Positions 16,580-24,579 of a DNA stretch of 64,000 bases are shown piece by piece (position 1 is the stretch's first letter; each line of letters begins with the position of its first letter). The position numbers and the translations under genes were made by a program. Where the stretch lies: assembly GCF_014873875.1 (NCBI RefSeq), contig NZ_JADBEM010000001.1:6820001-6884000 (forward strand), written 5' to 3'. The stretch is from Actinopolymorpha pittospori (GTDB taxonomy: Bacteria; Actinomycetota; Actinomycetes; Propionibacteriales; Actinopolymorphaceae). Below the pieces are notes generated by a model, which was given only the letters and a program-made list of their open reading frames with translations, made no database searches and was not told where the DNA came from.

Positions 16580-17230
16580 AGCGGCGGCCCTGGTCGTCGC
16601 GATGTCGGCGCGGATCTCGACCACGACCAGAGGCGCGACCTGGTGGTAGCCGGTTGGCTTGGACCTCCAGTTGACGGTGAGCTGCACCGGCCACCGATGC
16701 CCGCCGATCGCGGCGACGAGCAGGGGCGCGACCGCCGCAGCCTGCGCGTCGGTGAGGTGGGTCGTCCGCCCGCGTAGTGGAGGCGCCCCGTGTCTGAGGC
16801 GTACCGGACCAGCAGCAGCGCGCCCGGCCGCCGGAGAACTGCCGGTCACCGCGCCAACGACGGCGTCCGTCGTCAGCCTCGACTTGTACTTGAGCCAGAG
16901 CCTTGACCCTGGCAGGTACGGGTTGTTCGCAGGCTTCACGACCAGGCCTTCCACGCCAGCGGCCGCCATCGTGTCGAACCATTCCTCCGCCACGACAGGG
17001 TCCCGCGTCTGCATTGCGAGGGTCGGCGGCGACCGTGGCGGCACCCGGCGGAACAGCCGTTCGAGGACAGCGCCGCTCCTTCAGCGGCCGCCGGCGAAGG
17101 GCGCCGTCCTGCACGGTCTCCAGGACGTCGAACACGACCATGTGGCACGGCTGGGTCGCGGCGAGTTCGCGAGCGTGGCGACGCTGCGCCTACCGGCGCT
17201 GCAGCGCGTTGAAGTCGAGCCGATTTCGAT
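16580..17230 (-). pseudogene. ATP-dependent DNA ligase remnant, C-terminal piece
   Basis: Three frames on the minus strand give ligase motifs in order: RLDFNALQRR (about 17230-17195), then HMVVFDVLETVQDGALRRRP (about 17140), then AEEWFDTMAAAGVEGLVVKP (motif IV) and LWLKYKSRLTTDAVVGAVTG (motif V). The OB-fold end (GHRWPVQLTVNWRSKPTGYH, PLVVVEIRAD) follows to about 16580. These belong to LigC/LigD-type ATP-dependent ligases used in end joining. Stops and at least two frameshifts make it non-functional. A second piece with the preceding residues lies at 19905-19992. Confidence 0.65.
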
Positions 17231-17401
17231 GCCGGCCGAACGCAGTCCTGCCTCGATCAACGCCGTCGTCGGGCCGCCCAGGCTGGCTTCTGCTCTTCGC
17301 GGGGGTAGCCGAGAAAGCTCGTGCCGGATCGCGCCGTTGGCGCGGTCGTGGAATGCGGTCTGGTCGGGCCGCCGGCGACCGAGACAGACCACCGGCCGCC
17401 G

Positions 17402-17938
17402 TCAGGTGACCGTCACCTGCCAGTCAGGACGACCGTCGGCCTCGACCCACCCGGCGCCGGCGTGGACCCGGATCTCGGCCTCGATCTCGTCCGCCGGAGC
17501 GCTCCAGTTGTGCAGGCTCGAGATGAGCAGGAGGCGCTTCTCGGCCTTCCAGGTCAGAGCCGACCGCGGTGCGCGGGCGAAAGGCTGCCTGGGCCGAACC
17601 GCCAGCACGGCCGCCTTGTGCTGACGGGCCATGCCGACAGCCTCCTGCTCGGCCCAGGGGAGGCGCAGGTGCCAGGCGCCAAAGGCGCCGTGGAGAGACA
17701 GAGCCTCGGCATCGACCTCGATGCTGAACCAGCCGCGAAGCATGACGAAGAAAAGGTAGGCGGGGATGGCGGCCAGTACGAAGAACACGCCAGCAAGCAC
17801 GATCGTCATCGGGGACCCCGCCCTCAGCGCCGCGACGGCGACGACAAGAGGAATGAGCGTCAGCAGAGGAAGTCCGATCAGACTGACCACCGACGCGGTG
17901 GGGTTCGGGCGGAAGATCCTGCGCGGAGGCATGGCCAT
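17402..17938 (-). CDS. Membrane protein with PH-like domain
   Basis: A 178-residue protein with two N-terminal hydrophobic helices (about 14-35, SVVSLIGLPLLTLIPLVVAV, and about 42-65, PMTIVLAGVFFVLAAIPAYL) followed by a cytoplasmic bacterial-PH-like beta domain (GWFSIEVDAEALSLHGAFGA, WHLRLPWAEQEAVGMARQHK). The C-terminal segment WKAEKRLLLISSLHNWSAPA is typical of these membrane-associated PH proteins. It is divergent from the WXG100-like and YbaB genes and forms with them a block inserted into a DNA ligase gene. ATG 17938 removes an unconvincing upstream extension. Function unknown. Confidence 0.65.
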   Translation of the reverse strand: MAMPPRRIFRPNPTASVVSLIGLPLLTLIPLVVAVAALRAGSPMTIVLAGVFFVLAAIPAYLFFVMLRGWFSIEVDAEALSLHGAFGAWHLRLPWAEQEAVGMARQHKAAVLAVRPRQPFARAPRSALTWKAEKRLLLISSLHNWSAPADEIEAEIRVHAGAGWVEADGRPDWQVTVT

Positions 17939-18104
17939 ACGGTAACCGCACGTTCCTGGTTCGTGTCCAGCCGACGCCGCGACGATTCGGTTATCCACAG
18001 GTCGGTGATCTGGCCCTTTGGCCTCATGGAACTGCGATACTGTCGGCTCGAATCCTGAGCTGCTTGCAAGCCCCCGACGCGCGACTGCGGAGGAGATTCC
18101 CAGG

Positions 18105-19238
18105 ATGGCGCCACAGAACAAGGACGACCGCAAACAGATCGAGGACGCGGCGCATCGGATCGCGGACTCCGCGGGTCCGAAGCTTGCTGCCGCACTCGAG
18201 TACGTCGACAAATACACCGACATCCCCGGCCACGCGTTCGGAGTGCTGCCGACCCTTATCGTCTCCGGCGCCTACAACGACGCCCGCAACACCCAGCTCC
18301 AGAACCTGAAGGACGGCCAGGCGAGGTTCAACTCCATGCTCGACGGCCTCGCCCAGGTCGCACAGCAGTTCTGGAAGCGCGACGTCGCCAGCACGATCCG
18401 CCCCGACGACAAGAAGAAGATCGAGATCGACAAGCCGAAGGGCTCGGAGAACCCACTCGCCAACACGGTCGGTGGTGCCAACGCGTTCTCGGTGCTGGGG
18501 CTTGTCAGCGTCGCCAAGCTTCGGTCGGCCTGGAAGTTCGAAAAACTGATCGAAGCCGGCTTCGAGCTCCCCAAGCTGACCAAGGGCGCCAACACCACGA
18601 TGTGCGTGGTCGCAGGGATCAGCATCGCGCTGTGGATGTTGGTCGAACCCTTCGGCGAAGAGGACGTCCTTGACGCTGGCGCCGCCTGGGATCTGGCTGG
18701 CGGACACCTCAGCCAGCTGAACGACCTCAAGTCGATGATGTCGATGCCCGACGACGCATGGTCGGCGTCGACGGGGTCCCGTCAGGCGTTCAACTCCTGG
18801 CTGGCCAACTTCCAGCTCGAAGTCAACGACGCGGCGACCGCAGCGACCGCGAACGCGAAAGCACTGACGGATCTGGTGGAGAACATCCACCTCGCACAGA
18901 TCGCCATGCTCATCACCGACATCGCAACCGCGATCGCTCTGCTCGCTGCATGGATAGCCGAGCAGTTCCCGCCGGCGCGGCCAGCGGCGATGGCGGCGAA
19001 GATCGCCATCTCGATCGCCAACGCGCTCGGCACCGCCTGCGTCGTCACGATCATCCTGACCCTTGTCGGCCAGGCGGCGGCCATCGGCCTCAGCGTTGCC
19101 AAGGACGGTGCGTTCAAGAAGCTCGAGATCGGTGACGAGAAGGCGGCATACGGCCAAGGTTCAGATCCCTCGAAGGACACTTTCATCGACGTCTCCGATC
19201 CGATGGCGGGCGGTGAATGGGCCACCAAACCCATCTGA
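18105..19238 (+). CDS. WXG100/ESX-type membrane protein, two helical modules (novel)
   Basis: A 377-residue protein I do not recognise as a named family. Residues about 15-95 are helical and resemble actinobacterial ESX-type modules (FGVLPTLIVSGAYNDARNTQ). Residues about 196-262 look like a second WXG100 unit, with a W-x(4)-G turn in DDAWSASTGSRQAFNSWLAN. Hydrophobic segments lie at about 164-180, 264-284 and 300-332, so it should be membrane-bound. The tail (350-377) is polar. AGGAG precedes ATG 18105. The next gene encodes YbaB, the usual companion of WXG100 loci in actinobacteria. A role in type VII-linked secretion is inference. Confidence 0.6.
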   Translation: MAPQNKDDRKQIEDAAHRIADSAGPKLAAALEYVDKYTDIPGHAFGVLPTLIVSGAYNDARNTQLQNLKDGQARFNSMLDGLAQVAQQFWKRDVASTIRPDDKKKIEIDKPKGSENPLANTVGGANAFSVLGLVSVAKLRSAWKFEKLIEAGFELPKLTKGANTTMCVVAGISIALWMLVEPFGEEDVLDAGAAWDLAGGHLSQLNDLKSMMSMPDDAWSASTGSRQAFNSWLANFQLEVNDAATAATANAKALTDLVENIHLAQIAMLITDIATAIALLAAWIAEQFPPARPAAMAAKIAISIANALGTACVVTIILTLVGQAAAIGLSVAKDGAFKKLEIGDEKAAYGQGSDPSKDTFIDVSDPMAGGEWATKPI

Positions 19239-19291
19239 GGCCGGCTGATCCAGCGGTCCCAGCCCTGTCGGACCACGAGACGAGGAGCGCC

Positions 19292-19747
19292 ATGACTCAT
19301 TTCGGGATCCCTGAGATCGACGAGCGGTTAGCCGGCCTGATGGGCATGGTCGACCGGATGAGCGAGCTTCAGAGCCGCATGCAGGAGATGACCGCGACGG
19401 CGACCGACGCTGACGGCCGGATCGAGGTCGCCGTTGACGCGTCCGGCCGGGTCAGCGCACTGCGCATCGATCCGAGGGCGATGCGCAGTGCGTCGGAGGA
19501 CCTCGCGGAGGCGATCAAGACAGCTGTCTCGCAGGCACAGGACTCGTTGAAGGGCCAGATGGACGGTCTGATGGCCGAGATGGCGGGTTCGACCGGTGTC
19601 GACATCGACGCGGTCATGGCCAGCCCCGGCAGCCTCCAGGAGCTCGCTGTCGAACTCGGACGCGTCGCCCGCGCTGGCTCCACGGTCGAGGAGGTCCAGG
19701 CGGCGCTGACGGAGATGACCCGCAGGACAACCGGTCTCAACACCTAG
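19292..19747 (+). CDS. YbaB/EbfC-family nucleoid-associated protein
   Basis: A 151-residue YbaB/EbfC-like protein. The core ATDADGRIEVAVDASGRVSA and LRIDPRAMRSASEDLAEAIK is the central strand-helix of the family, flanked by N- and C-terminal helices. True YbaB proteins of about 105 residues bind DNA. This longer version with a helical tail is the type found next to WXG100/T7SS-like genes. CGAGGAG lies 6 bases before ATG 19292, and the gene is 53 bp after the membrane protein, so both probably form one operon. Its stop overlaps the start of a P450 remnant. Confidence 0.8.
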   Translation: MTHFGIPEIDERLAGLMGMVDRMSELQSRMQEMTATATDADGRIEVAVDASGRVSALRIDPRAMRSASEDLAEAIKTAVSQAQDSLKGQMDGLMAEMAGSTGVDIDAVMASPGSLQELAVELGRVARAGSTVEEVQAALTEMTRRTTGLNT

Positions 19748-19857
19748 GCTTCGGCGACGGCATCCACCACTGCTTCGGCGCGCCACTGGCCCCGGCCGAG
19801 GCTCAGATCGCCCTCGCCGAATTGGCCCAGCGGCTGGAGGGGCCCTGCCTGCACTAG
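19747..19857 (+). pseudogene. Cytochrome P450 remnant: heme-binding loop and last helix
   Basis: A 36-codon frame beginning inside the YbaB stop reads GFGDGIHHCFGAPLAPAEAQ then IALAELAQRLEGPCLH and TAG. FGxGxHxCxGxxLA is the cysteine heme-ligand signature of bacterial P450s, here with the proximal Cys present. Everything upstream of the loop is missing. It cannot function and marks the edge of a rearrangement. Confidence 0.75.
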
Positions 19858-19904
19858 CGCTGCATCCGCCCGGCCGTGTGCCCTGTCAGTGGCTGCTCTG
19901 GGCC

Positions 19905-19992
19905 CCTCTGAAACCATCTCACCGTCCACGACGGTTCTGGGCGGCAGGTACGCGTACAGCGCGCCCACGATCTCCGGGAACGCCTCACCCAG
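19905..19992 (-). pseudogene. ATP-dependent DNA ligase remnant, middle piece
   Basis: On the minus strand this piece reads GEAFPEIVGALYAYLPPRTV and VDGEMV, the segment that contains motif III (DGE) of LigC/LigD-type ligases and that normally comes just before the RLDFNALQRR segment found at 17230. It ends in unrelated sequence on both sides. I infer that both pieces are from one gene split by the 17.2-19.9 kb block. Confidence 0.5.
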
Positions 19993-19999
19993 GGGAGTG

Positions 20000-20338
20000 C
20001 CGCGCGGACGGTCACCGGGGCGGCGCGCGGTCGGTTGCGCGGATCTGCACGGTCAGCGCGTGGCATCGTTCGACCATGGTGCGGGCCAGTCGGACGATCA
20101 GTCCGTCGACACCGGCTAAGCGGGCGGTGATGGTGGCGAGGTGCCTCGGCCGCCACAGGGTGCGAGCTGGGGGCTGCCAGGACGGGTCGAGCTCGTGGAG
20201 GTGCCAACGCAGCCGGTTGATGACGTGGGTCCGCTCTGCCACCAGGTCGTCGCGGTGATCTGCTAACAGCCGGATCTCGCGGGCCAAGACATCGGCGCCC
20301 GGGATCGCGTCGACGATCCACCTCAGGTACGCGAACAC
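20000..20338 (-). mobile_element. IS110-family transposase fragment
   Basis: The frame reads ADVLAREIRLLADHRDDLVA, ERTHVINRLRWHLHELDPSW and ARLAGVDGLIVRLARTMVER, which is the middle of IS110-family (DEDD, RuvC-like) transposases, between the two catalytic regions. The N-terminal DEDD part and the C-terminal Ser domain are missing. No ends could be defined. Non-functional remnant. Confidence 0.7.
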
Positions 20339-20363
20339 CCCGGACGGCCAGTACGAGGCCCGG

Positions 20364-20552
20364 ATGTACGACGAGACCGCCGTCGACCCGGTGTGGACGG
20401 TGCAGCGGGGCGAGTGGCTTCACGTGGCCGAGGCGACGCTGGTCGAGGTGGAGCGGCGGTACGCCGGGCGGGCGAAGATCTGCAACCACCTGCCTGCCGA
20501 CGAGGTGCGCGACGACTTCGCGCAGGCGCTCAACAAGGCCCTGAAAGGCTGA
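20364..20552 (+). pseudogene. Unknown gene fragment
   Basis: A 62-codon frame with good codon use, open upstream to about 20310 (LRYANTPDGQYEARMYDETA, then VDPVWTVQRGEWLHVAEATL and NHLPADEVRDDFAQALNKAL). I do not recognise it. The missing N-terminus and position beside the IS110 fragment suggest the 3' end of a disrupted gene, although ATG 20364 could make a 62-residue peptide. Confidence 0.35.
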
Positions 20553-20734
20553 GTCGAGCCCTGGTCCGGTGTCGGTGGAACGCCTCGGCCGCCGACAGCC
20601 TGACGACGCGGAAACGGGCCGGACTTCCCGTGGGGGTCCGGCCCGATGTCGTGCTACTGGCAAACCATGCTGGCGAGCAGCCGCCGGCGACCGGTCCGTG
20701 TGCCGCATGACGTCCCCCAGTAGACACGAGTACC

Positions 20735-21022
20735 GAAACGTGAAGAACTGCCACCGGATCGGCTGGCTGCCCGCCGACCGGCCGGCGCGGTTACGACTCG
20801 TCGCCGACGCCTACGGACTGGACCGGGGCGGTCGGGTGGAGCTGCTTGCCGCCATGAACGATGCCCTCGCCCGCGTCGAAGCAGCCGCGCGGCGCAGCGA
20901 TCGATGCGGGTGACCCGAACGCCATCGCGAGGTTGAACCGGATGGGAGGCATCGAAAAGTACGACCGTCGGCGCCGCTGGTGGACTGCCCACCACGACCA
21001 GTTCGCCGCCGCCATTCTCTGA
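20735..21022 (+). pseudogene. Aminoglycoside phosphotransferase-family remnant, 3' end
   Basis: Two frames together read WLPADRPARLRLVADAYGLD, VELLAAMNDALARVEAAARR, then after a frameshift near 20900 IDAGDPNAIARLNRMGG and RRRRWWTAHHDQFAAAIL before TGA. This is the C-terminal helical part seen in APH/choline-kinase-fold phosphotransferases. The kinase core is absent. It lies 140 bp from an intact, opposite-strand APH gene. Confidence 0.55.
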
Positions 21023-21161
21023 CCCACAACCTCTGGCCGGAGGACTGGTCGCCCGCTGCGGCGGTCTGGGGCACCGGCCCACGCTCGCCTTCAACGGCAC
21101 TTCGGGGATAGGTGCAGCTTGCGTCGGACTGCGTCAGCGGACGCGATCCAGCGCCAGGGCA

Positions 21162-22019
21162 CTACCAGACGACATCGTCGAGCGCCGGCCACGGCGGACC
21201 CTCCCGCAGAACGTGAAGGAACGCCACTCCCGATTCTCTGCCGCTCGGGTGTTGATCGTTGCGACTCCAGCGATGCGCTGCGACGATCGCGAGTACGACC
21301 CCCCTGCACTCGCCGACCAAATCTTGGTCAGCGTCGGGATAGTCCTGGCTGACCTCGCTGGGCACCCAAGCCAGGTCGTACTCGACAGGCCCATGGGCGG
21401 TGTTTTCGAAGTCTATGAAGAGCGGCCCGTTCTTCGTGTTGAGGATGTTCCCCGGGTGCGGCTCGCCGTGCAGCAACTGTTCGGGGGCGCGCCGGTTGAG
21501 GATTGATCGCCCCAGATCGCGCAGCGTGTTGGCGAGCAGCGCCCGGTCCATGTCCGTGAGATCGGGAGTGATGTCACGGCTGGCAACGTCTCGTTGAGTA
21601 GCAGCCACTCGATCCATGAAGTGCGGCGTCGTGACCTCGATCCGCCGCAGGCCGGCATGAAGACATGCGAGCGCCTGCGCGTACTCGGCCGGCGGAAGCA
21701 TTCGAGACTGCACAGGTTCGAAGTAGGCCCACATGGCGATCTTGAAGCCGTCATGCACGAAGACGCGTGGTTCGACCCGAGCATCGAGCGCGGCGACCGG
21801 GCTGCCCGTCTGCGCTAGCCGTCTCACGAGTTCAACTTCTCGCTCTGCGCTTGCGAAATGCGTCATGGGCGTGACTCGGGCGACGATGTCGCATGGCGTC
21901 AGGCGGATGATGAGTCGGTTGGAGTCGCTGAGAACGATCGCGTCGTCGACGGCCAAGTCGAGTTCTGAGGCGGTCGACATCGCCGCAGCCACCGCACGCC
22001 GCGCATCGGCTGCTTCCAT
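21162..22019 (-). CDS. Aminoglycoside phosphotransferase-family protein (APH)
   Basis: A 285-residue kinase of the APH/choline kinase fold. The catalytic loop is EQLLHGEPHPGNILNT (HxxxxxN type, Glu in place of the usual Asp after HG), and the metal motif is GPLFIDFENTAHGPVEYDLA. The N-lobe strand LIIRLTPCDIVARVTPMTHF is present. The Glu at the catalytic-base position occurs in several actinobacterial APH-like proteins, so activity on aminoglycosides is uncertain; other small-molecule or macrolide substrates are possible. Start ATG 22019. It is one of several APH-fold genes in this window. Confidence 0.8.
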   Translation of the reverse strand: MEAADARRAVAAAMSTASELDLAVDDAIVLSDSNRLIIRLTPCDIVARVTPMTHFASAEREVELVRRLAQTGSPVAALDARVEPRVFVHDGFKIAMWAYFEPVQSRMLPPAEYAQALACLHAGLRRIEVTTPHFMDRVAATQRDVASRDITPDLTDMDRALLANTLRDLGRSILNRRAPEQLLHGEPHPGNILNTKNGPLFIDFENTAHGPVEYDLAWVPSEVSQDYPDADQDLVGECRGVVLAIVAAHRWSRNDQHPSGRESGVAFLHVLREGPPWPALDDVVW

Positions 22020-22359
22020 CTCCGTGTCCCCTCCCGCCTGCGCAGTCGCAGCACCTGGGCGACCTGGGTCCTGTCAGCACGATACGAGGTCGATGGATTG
22101 GCGACGTCGACTGACCCAGACCGCTGCGTCCCGGACGGACTTGTCGCGTCGACAGGTCCCCGAATCCTGGGCTCTATCGGTCTCGAGGTCCCGATGTCGT
22201 CGGCGATCGTCTGAACCCCGCTCCGCGCACTCAGTGATCAGATTGCCGCCAGCGCGCGAGCTCTATTGGCCGCGTGGGCGCGATTCCATGCTGTGCGCCA
22301 ACAACGAGATCGCTCGTCGACGGCGCGCCGGTGCCGTAGCCGAGGCCCGCCTGCGGCGG
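22020..22359. other. Gap with no recognised gene
   Basis: Both strands were read between the APH gene and the recombinase remnant. No family, RNA or repeat is visible. The promoter of the leftward APH gene must lie near 22030-22080. Confidence 0.4.
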
Positions 22360-22615
22360 GCGACCCAGATGCAGTGCACTGGCTGCAAACCAACTTCCTG
22401 AAAACCGAACTCGAACTCGGCCACTGTCTACGTCTACCCGCCGAAGGACCCTGCGAATGCGACCTCATGCTCAGCTGCTCGAAGTTCCTCACCACCAGTG
22501 ACTACGCCCCACGACTCCGCGCCCGCCTCGCCGTCGAAGATCAGCTTCACCGACGCCACCACCCGCGGATGGCAGCGCGAGGTCGAACGCCACCAAGCCA
22601 CCCGCAACGCCTCAA
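22360..22615 (+). pseudogene. Tyrosine recombinase remnant, C-terminal tail
   Basis: The frame reads WLQTNFLKTELELGHCLRLP, AEGPCECDLMLSCSKFLTTS and DYAPRLRARLAVEDQL, then shifts to a neighbouring frame with ATTRGWQREVERHQATRNAS. This cysteine-rich tail (C-x(n)-PCECDL-x-C-x-KF) is found after the catalytic Tyr in a group of transposon-type tyrosine recombinases. The catalytic R-H-R-Y domain is gone and the tail itself is frameshifted. Confidence 0.55.
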
Positions 22616-22695
22616 CAGCTCCTACGAGACCTCACTCATGGCCGGGCACGGCCGGCCATGAGTGGTTAGCCTGGTGTGCTCCGGGCACGGCGTCG

Positions 22696-23946
22696 TTAGC
22701 GCAGCGGATCGATTGTGTGCAGTTCTGTGGTCTTCGGTGTTGAACGAAGTGGTCGGCTGAATGTGGCGATCGTGGCTGCAACGCCCATGACTGCGGCGAA
22801 CACGAGAGTGGTTGGAACTCGGCCTACCGCTTCCAGGAGCACACCGGCGAACGACGAACCAATTGGGATCATGACAACTCGTCCAAAGCTGGCAGCGGCT
22901 TCTGACCGTCCCAGCATCGTCGGCGGGGTGACGTGCACTTGGTACGCCGACATGGCTGTGTTCGACGAACCAACAACCAGATAGCCCAGCGCGACGAAGA
23001 GGCCCAACCACCAGATCGAAGCGTGAAGCGTCAGGAATAGTTGGAAGCCGGCGAGCAGCCAAAATACGCTGCGCACGATGGCGCCCACCGTGGCACGACG
23101 TAGCACTGCTGACGCCAACAGCGAGCCGGCGATGCCTGCGAGCCCGTAGCTGGCCTGCAGTAGCCCCAGATGTGATGGCGGGGTGCCCCCCTGTTGCAGG
23201 GCAAGCAGAACTGTCGTTGCCGCTCCCGTGAACGCGATATTTGACACCATCGTGGACACGACCAGATCCCGTACCGGTCGCGCACGACGTAGCCAGCCAA
23301 CGCCCTCGACCACGTCGCGGGCGAGACTCTGGCTTCTCGGTCTTTGCGGTGCCGGCAGTGGTCGGCGGACCATTGCGGTGCACACAGCCGCAATGGCGAA
23401 AGTCAGCGCGTCGATCAGAAACGGAAGGGTTCGACCGATCCCGTAGAGCAGCGCGGCAGCAGGCGGGCCGATCAGGCTCGCAATGGCGCCCCTGCCTTGG
23501 TTCGCGGCCATCGCCGTACCCATCTGGACCGGAGGAACGACCTCCTTCAACGCCGCCATCTCGGCCGGGTTGTAGAAGCACGTCAACGCCCCGCCCAAGC
23601 CGGCGACCACGATCAAGTGCGGGAAGGTGACCGACCACATGGCGGCCGCCACAGGAATGCTCACAAGTACGACCGCTCCGCCGGTTGCGGTCACGATCAT
23701 GACCTTCTTGCGGTCAACCCGATCCACGATGGCGCCGGCCGGCAGCATCATGGCCGCCAGGCCGACGCCGTAGACCGCGCTCACCACCCCGGCCTGAGCC
23801 GCCGATTCCGTGATCGTGTAGGCCAGCATCACAAGGGCCAGGGTGGTCATGCTCGACCCAACCAACGAACCTGCCTGCCCCAGCATCAGCAGCAGGAAAT
23901 CTCGATTACGACCGAGCGGTTGCGGCGGTGCCTCCGCATACGCCAT
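22696..23946 (-). CDS. MFS transporter, drug-efflux type
   Basis: A 416-residue major facilitator with about 12 hydrophobic segments. The N-terminal half shows LLLMLGQAGSLVGSSMTTLA and the loop motif AGAIVDRVDRKKVMI (motif A variant between helices 2 and 3). The sequence is of the MFS_3/EntS-like exporter group, which includes macrolide and enterobactin exporters. The frame is open to 24306, but that part has no hydrophobic or family character; ATG 23946 (MAYAEAPPQPLGRNRDFLLL) is the natural start. GC and codon use are somewhat lower than in the core genes, suggesting transfer. Confidence 0.85.
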   Translation of the reverse strand: MAYAEAPPQPLGRNRDFLLLMLGQAGSLVGSSMTTLALVMLAYTITESAAQAGVVSAVYGVGLAAMMLPAGAIVDRVDRKKVMIVTATGGAVVLVSIPVAAAMWSVTFPHLIVVAGLGGALTCFYNPAEMAALKEVVPPVQMGTAMAANQGRGAIASLIGPPAAALLYGIGRTLPFLIDALTFAIAAVCTAMVRRPLPAPQRPRSQSLARDVVEGVGWLRRARPVRDLVVSTMVSNIAFTGAATTVLLALQQGGTPPSHLGLLQASYGLAGIAGSLLASAVLRRATVGAIVRSVFWLLAGFQLFLTLHASIWWLGLFVALGYLVVGSSNTAMSAYQVHVTPPTMLGRSEAAASFGRVVMIPIGSSFAGVLLEAVGRVPTTLVFAAVMGVAATIATFSRPLRSTPKTTELHTIDPLR

Positions 23947-24107
23947 GAAGCCTCCGCCAATCACCCGGACCACAAACGGCCGATCAGTACAGCACCCACA
24001 GGCAACAGAACACAACCGGAAACCGGCAAGATCGAGTAGCCGAACACCACACACACGATCTCCGCAACCACAACTCACACGGTTGCGATCTTGAAGCTGT
24101 CCATATA
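23947..24107. other. AT-richer gap with a perfect TATAAT
   Basis: This stretch is poorer in GC than the rest of the window and contains TATAAT at 24103-24108. No matching -35 at a good distance was found. No gene is visible. It probably carries the MFS promoter on the minus strand. Confidence 0.35.
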
Positions 24108-24232
24108 ATCGAGGTCGACTTGCTGCGAATGAGGACTCGGGAGGGCATGGCCGTCGCGCGGGCGAAGGGCCGACTGCGCGCGCGGCAACAGCCCAAGCTG
24201 TCGGCCAAGCAGCAGACCGAACTGCGGCGCAT
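24108..24232 (+). pseudogene. Serine recombinase (resolvase/invertase) remnant
   Basis: The frame reads IEVDLLRMRTREGMAVARAK then GRLRARQQPKLSAKQQTELR. This is the E-helix and hinge of small serine recombinases (E-x-D-L-I-x-x-RTREGM-x-x-ARAKGRLRG-K-Q-PKL), just before the C-terminal helix-turn-helix, which is missing. Neither catalytic domain nor DNA-binding domain is complete. Confidence 0.6.
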
Positions 24233-24360
24233 AACTCGACCTGACCATCACCCACGCACCCGAGTCGGTCGATCTCCACCTCTACCTCGGCGAAACCCGC
24301 CTCCACAACTAGCAGTCACCACCGCCATCGAGACCTGCCCTAAGGACTTGACGGGACCGA

Positions 24361-24545
24361 TTGGGCTGCGCTCGCTGGGTACTCGCCGTCGCCCTCGGCC
24401 TGGGCCAGGGCCAGGGCCAGGGCGAGACCCTGGGCCTGCGGTGGTCGGACGTCGACCTGGACGCCGGCTTGCTTTACGCCGCCCACTCCAACGTGACCCC
24501 GACGCCAGAGTTCGCCAGGCAGGTGGTCTCGGAGGGTGTCGTGGA
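24361..24545 (+). pseudogene. Phage-type integrase remnant with GGCCAG repeat
   Basis: The frame reads RWVLAVALGLGQGQGQGETL then GLRWSDVDLDAGLLYAAHSN. R-G-E-x-LGLRWSDVD is the first catalytic block of tyrosine integrases (usually ALGLRQGEALGLRW). Here the motif is expanded by tandem GGCCAG units (about 24402-24420), which replaced the catalytic Arg by Gly-Gln repeats. The rest of the enzyme is missing. Confidence 0.6.
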
Positions 24546-24579
24546 GCCGTGGATGATGCGGCCGAAAGTGGTGTACAGG

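Noticed and set aside
17990..17998. TTATCCACA, an exact DnaA box
   Set aside because: It is single, inside a short gap, with no cluster of further boxes, AT-rich unwinding region or dnaA/dnaN nearby; chance is sufficient.
18040..18056. GGCTCGAATCC, like a tRNA T-loop
   Set aside because: No acceptor stem, D-arm or anticodon arm could be folded upstream; not a tRNA.
23947..24306. N-terminal extension of the MFS transporter to 24306
   Set aside because: The extra 120 residues are Cys/Arg-rich, not hydrophobic, and run antisense over a serine recombinase remnant.
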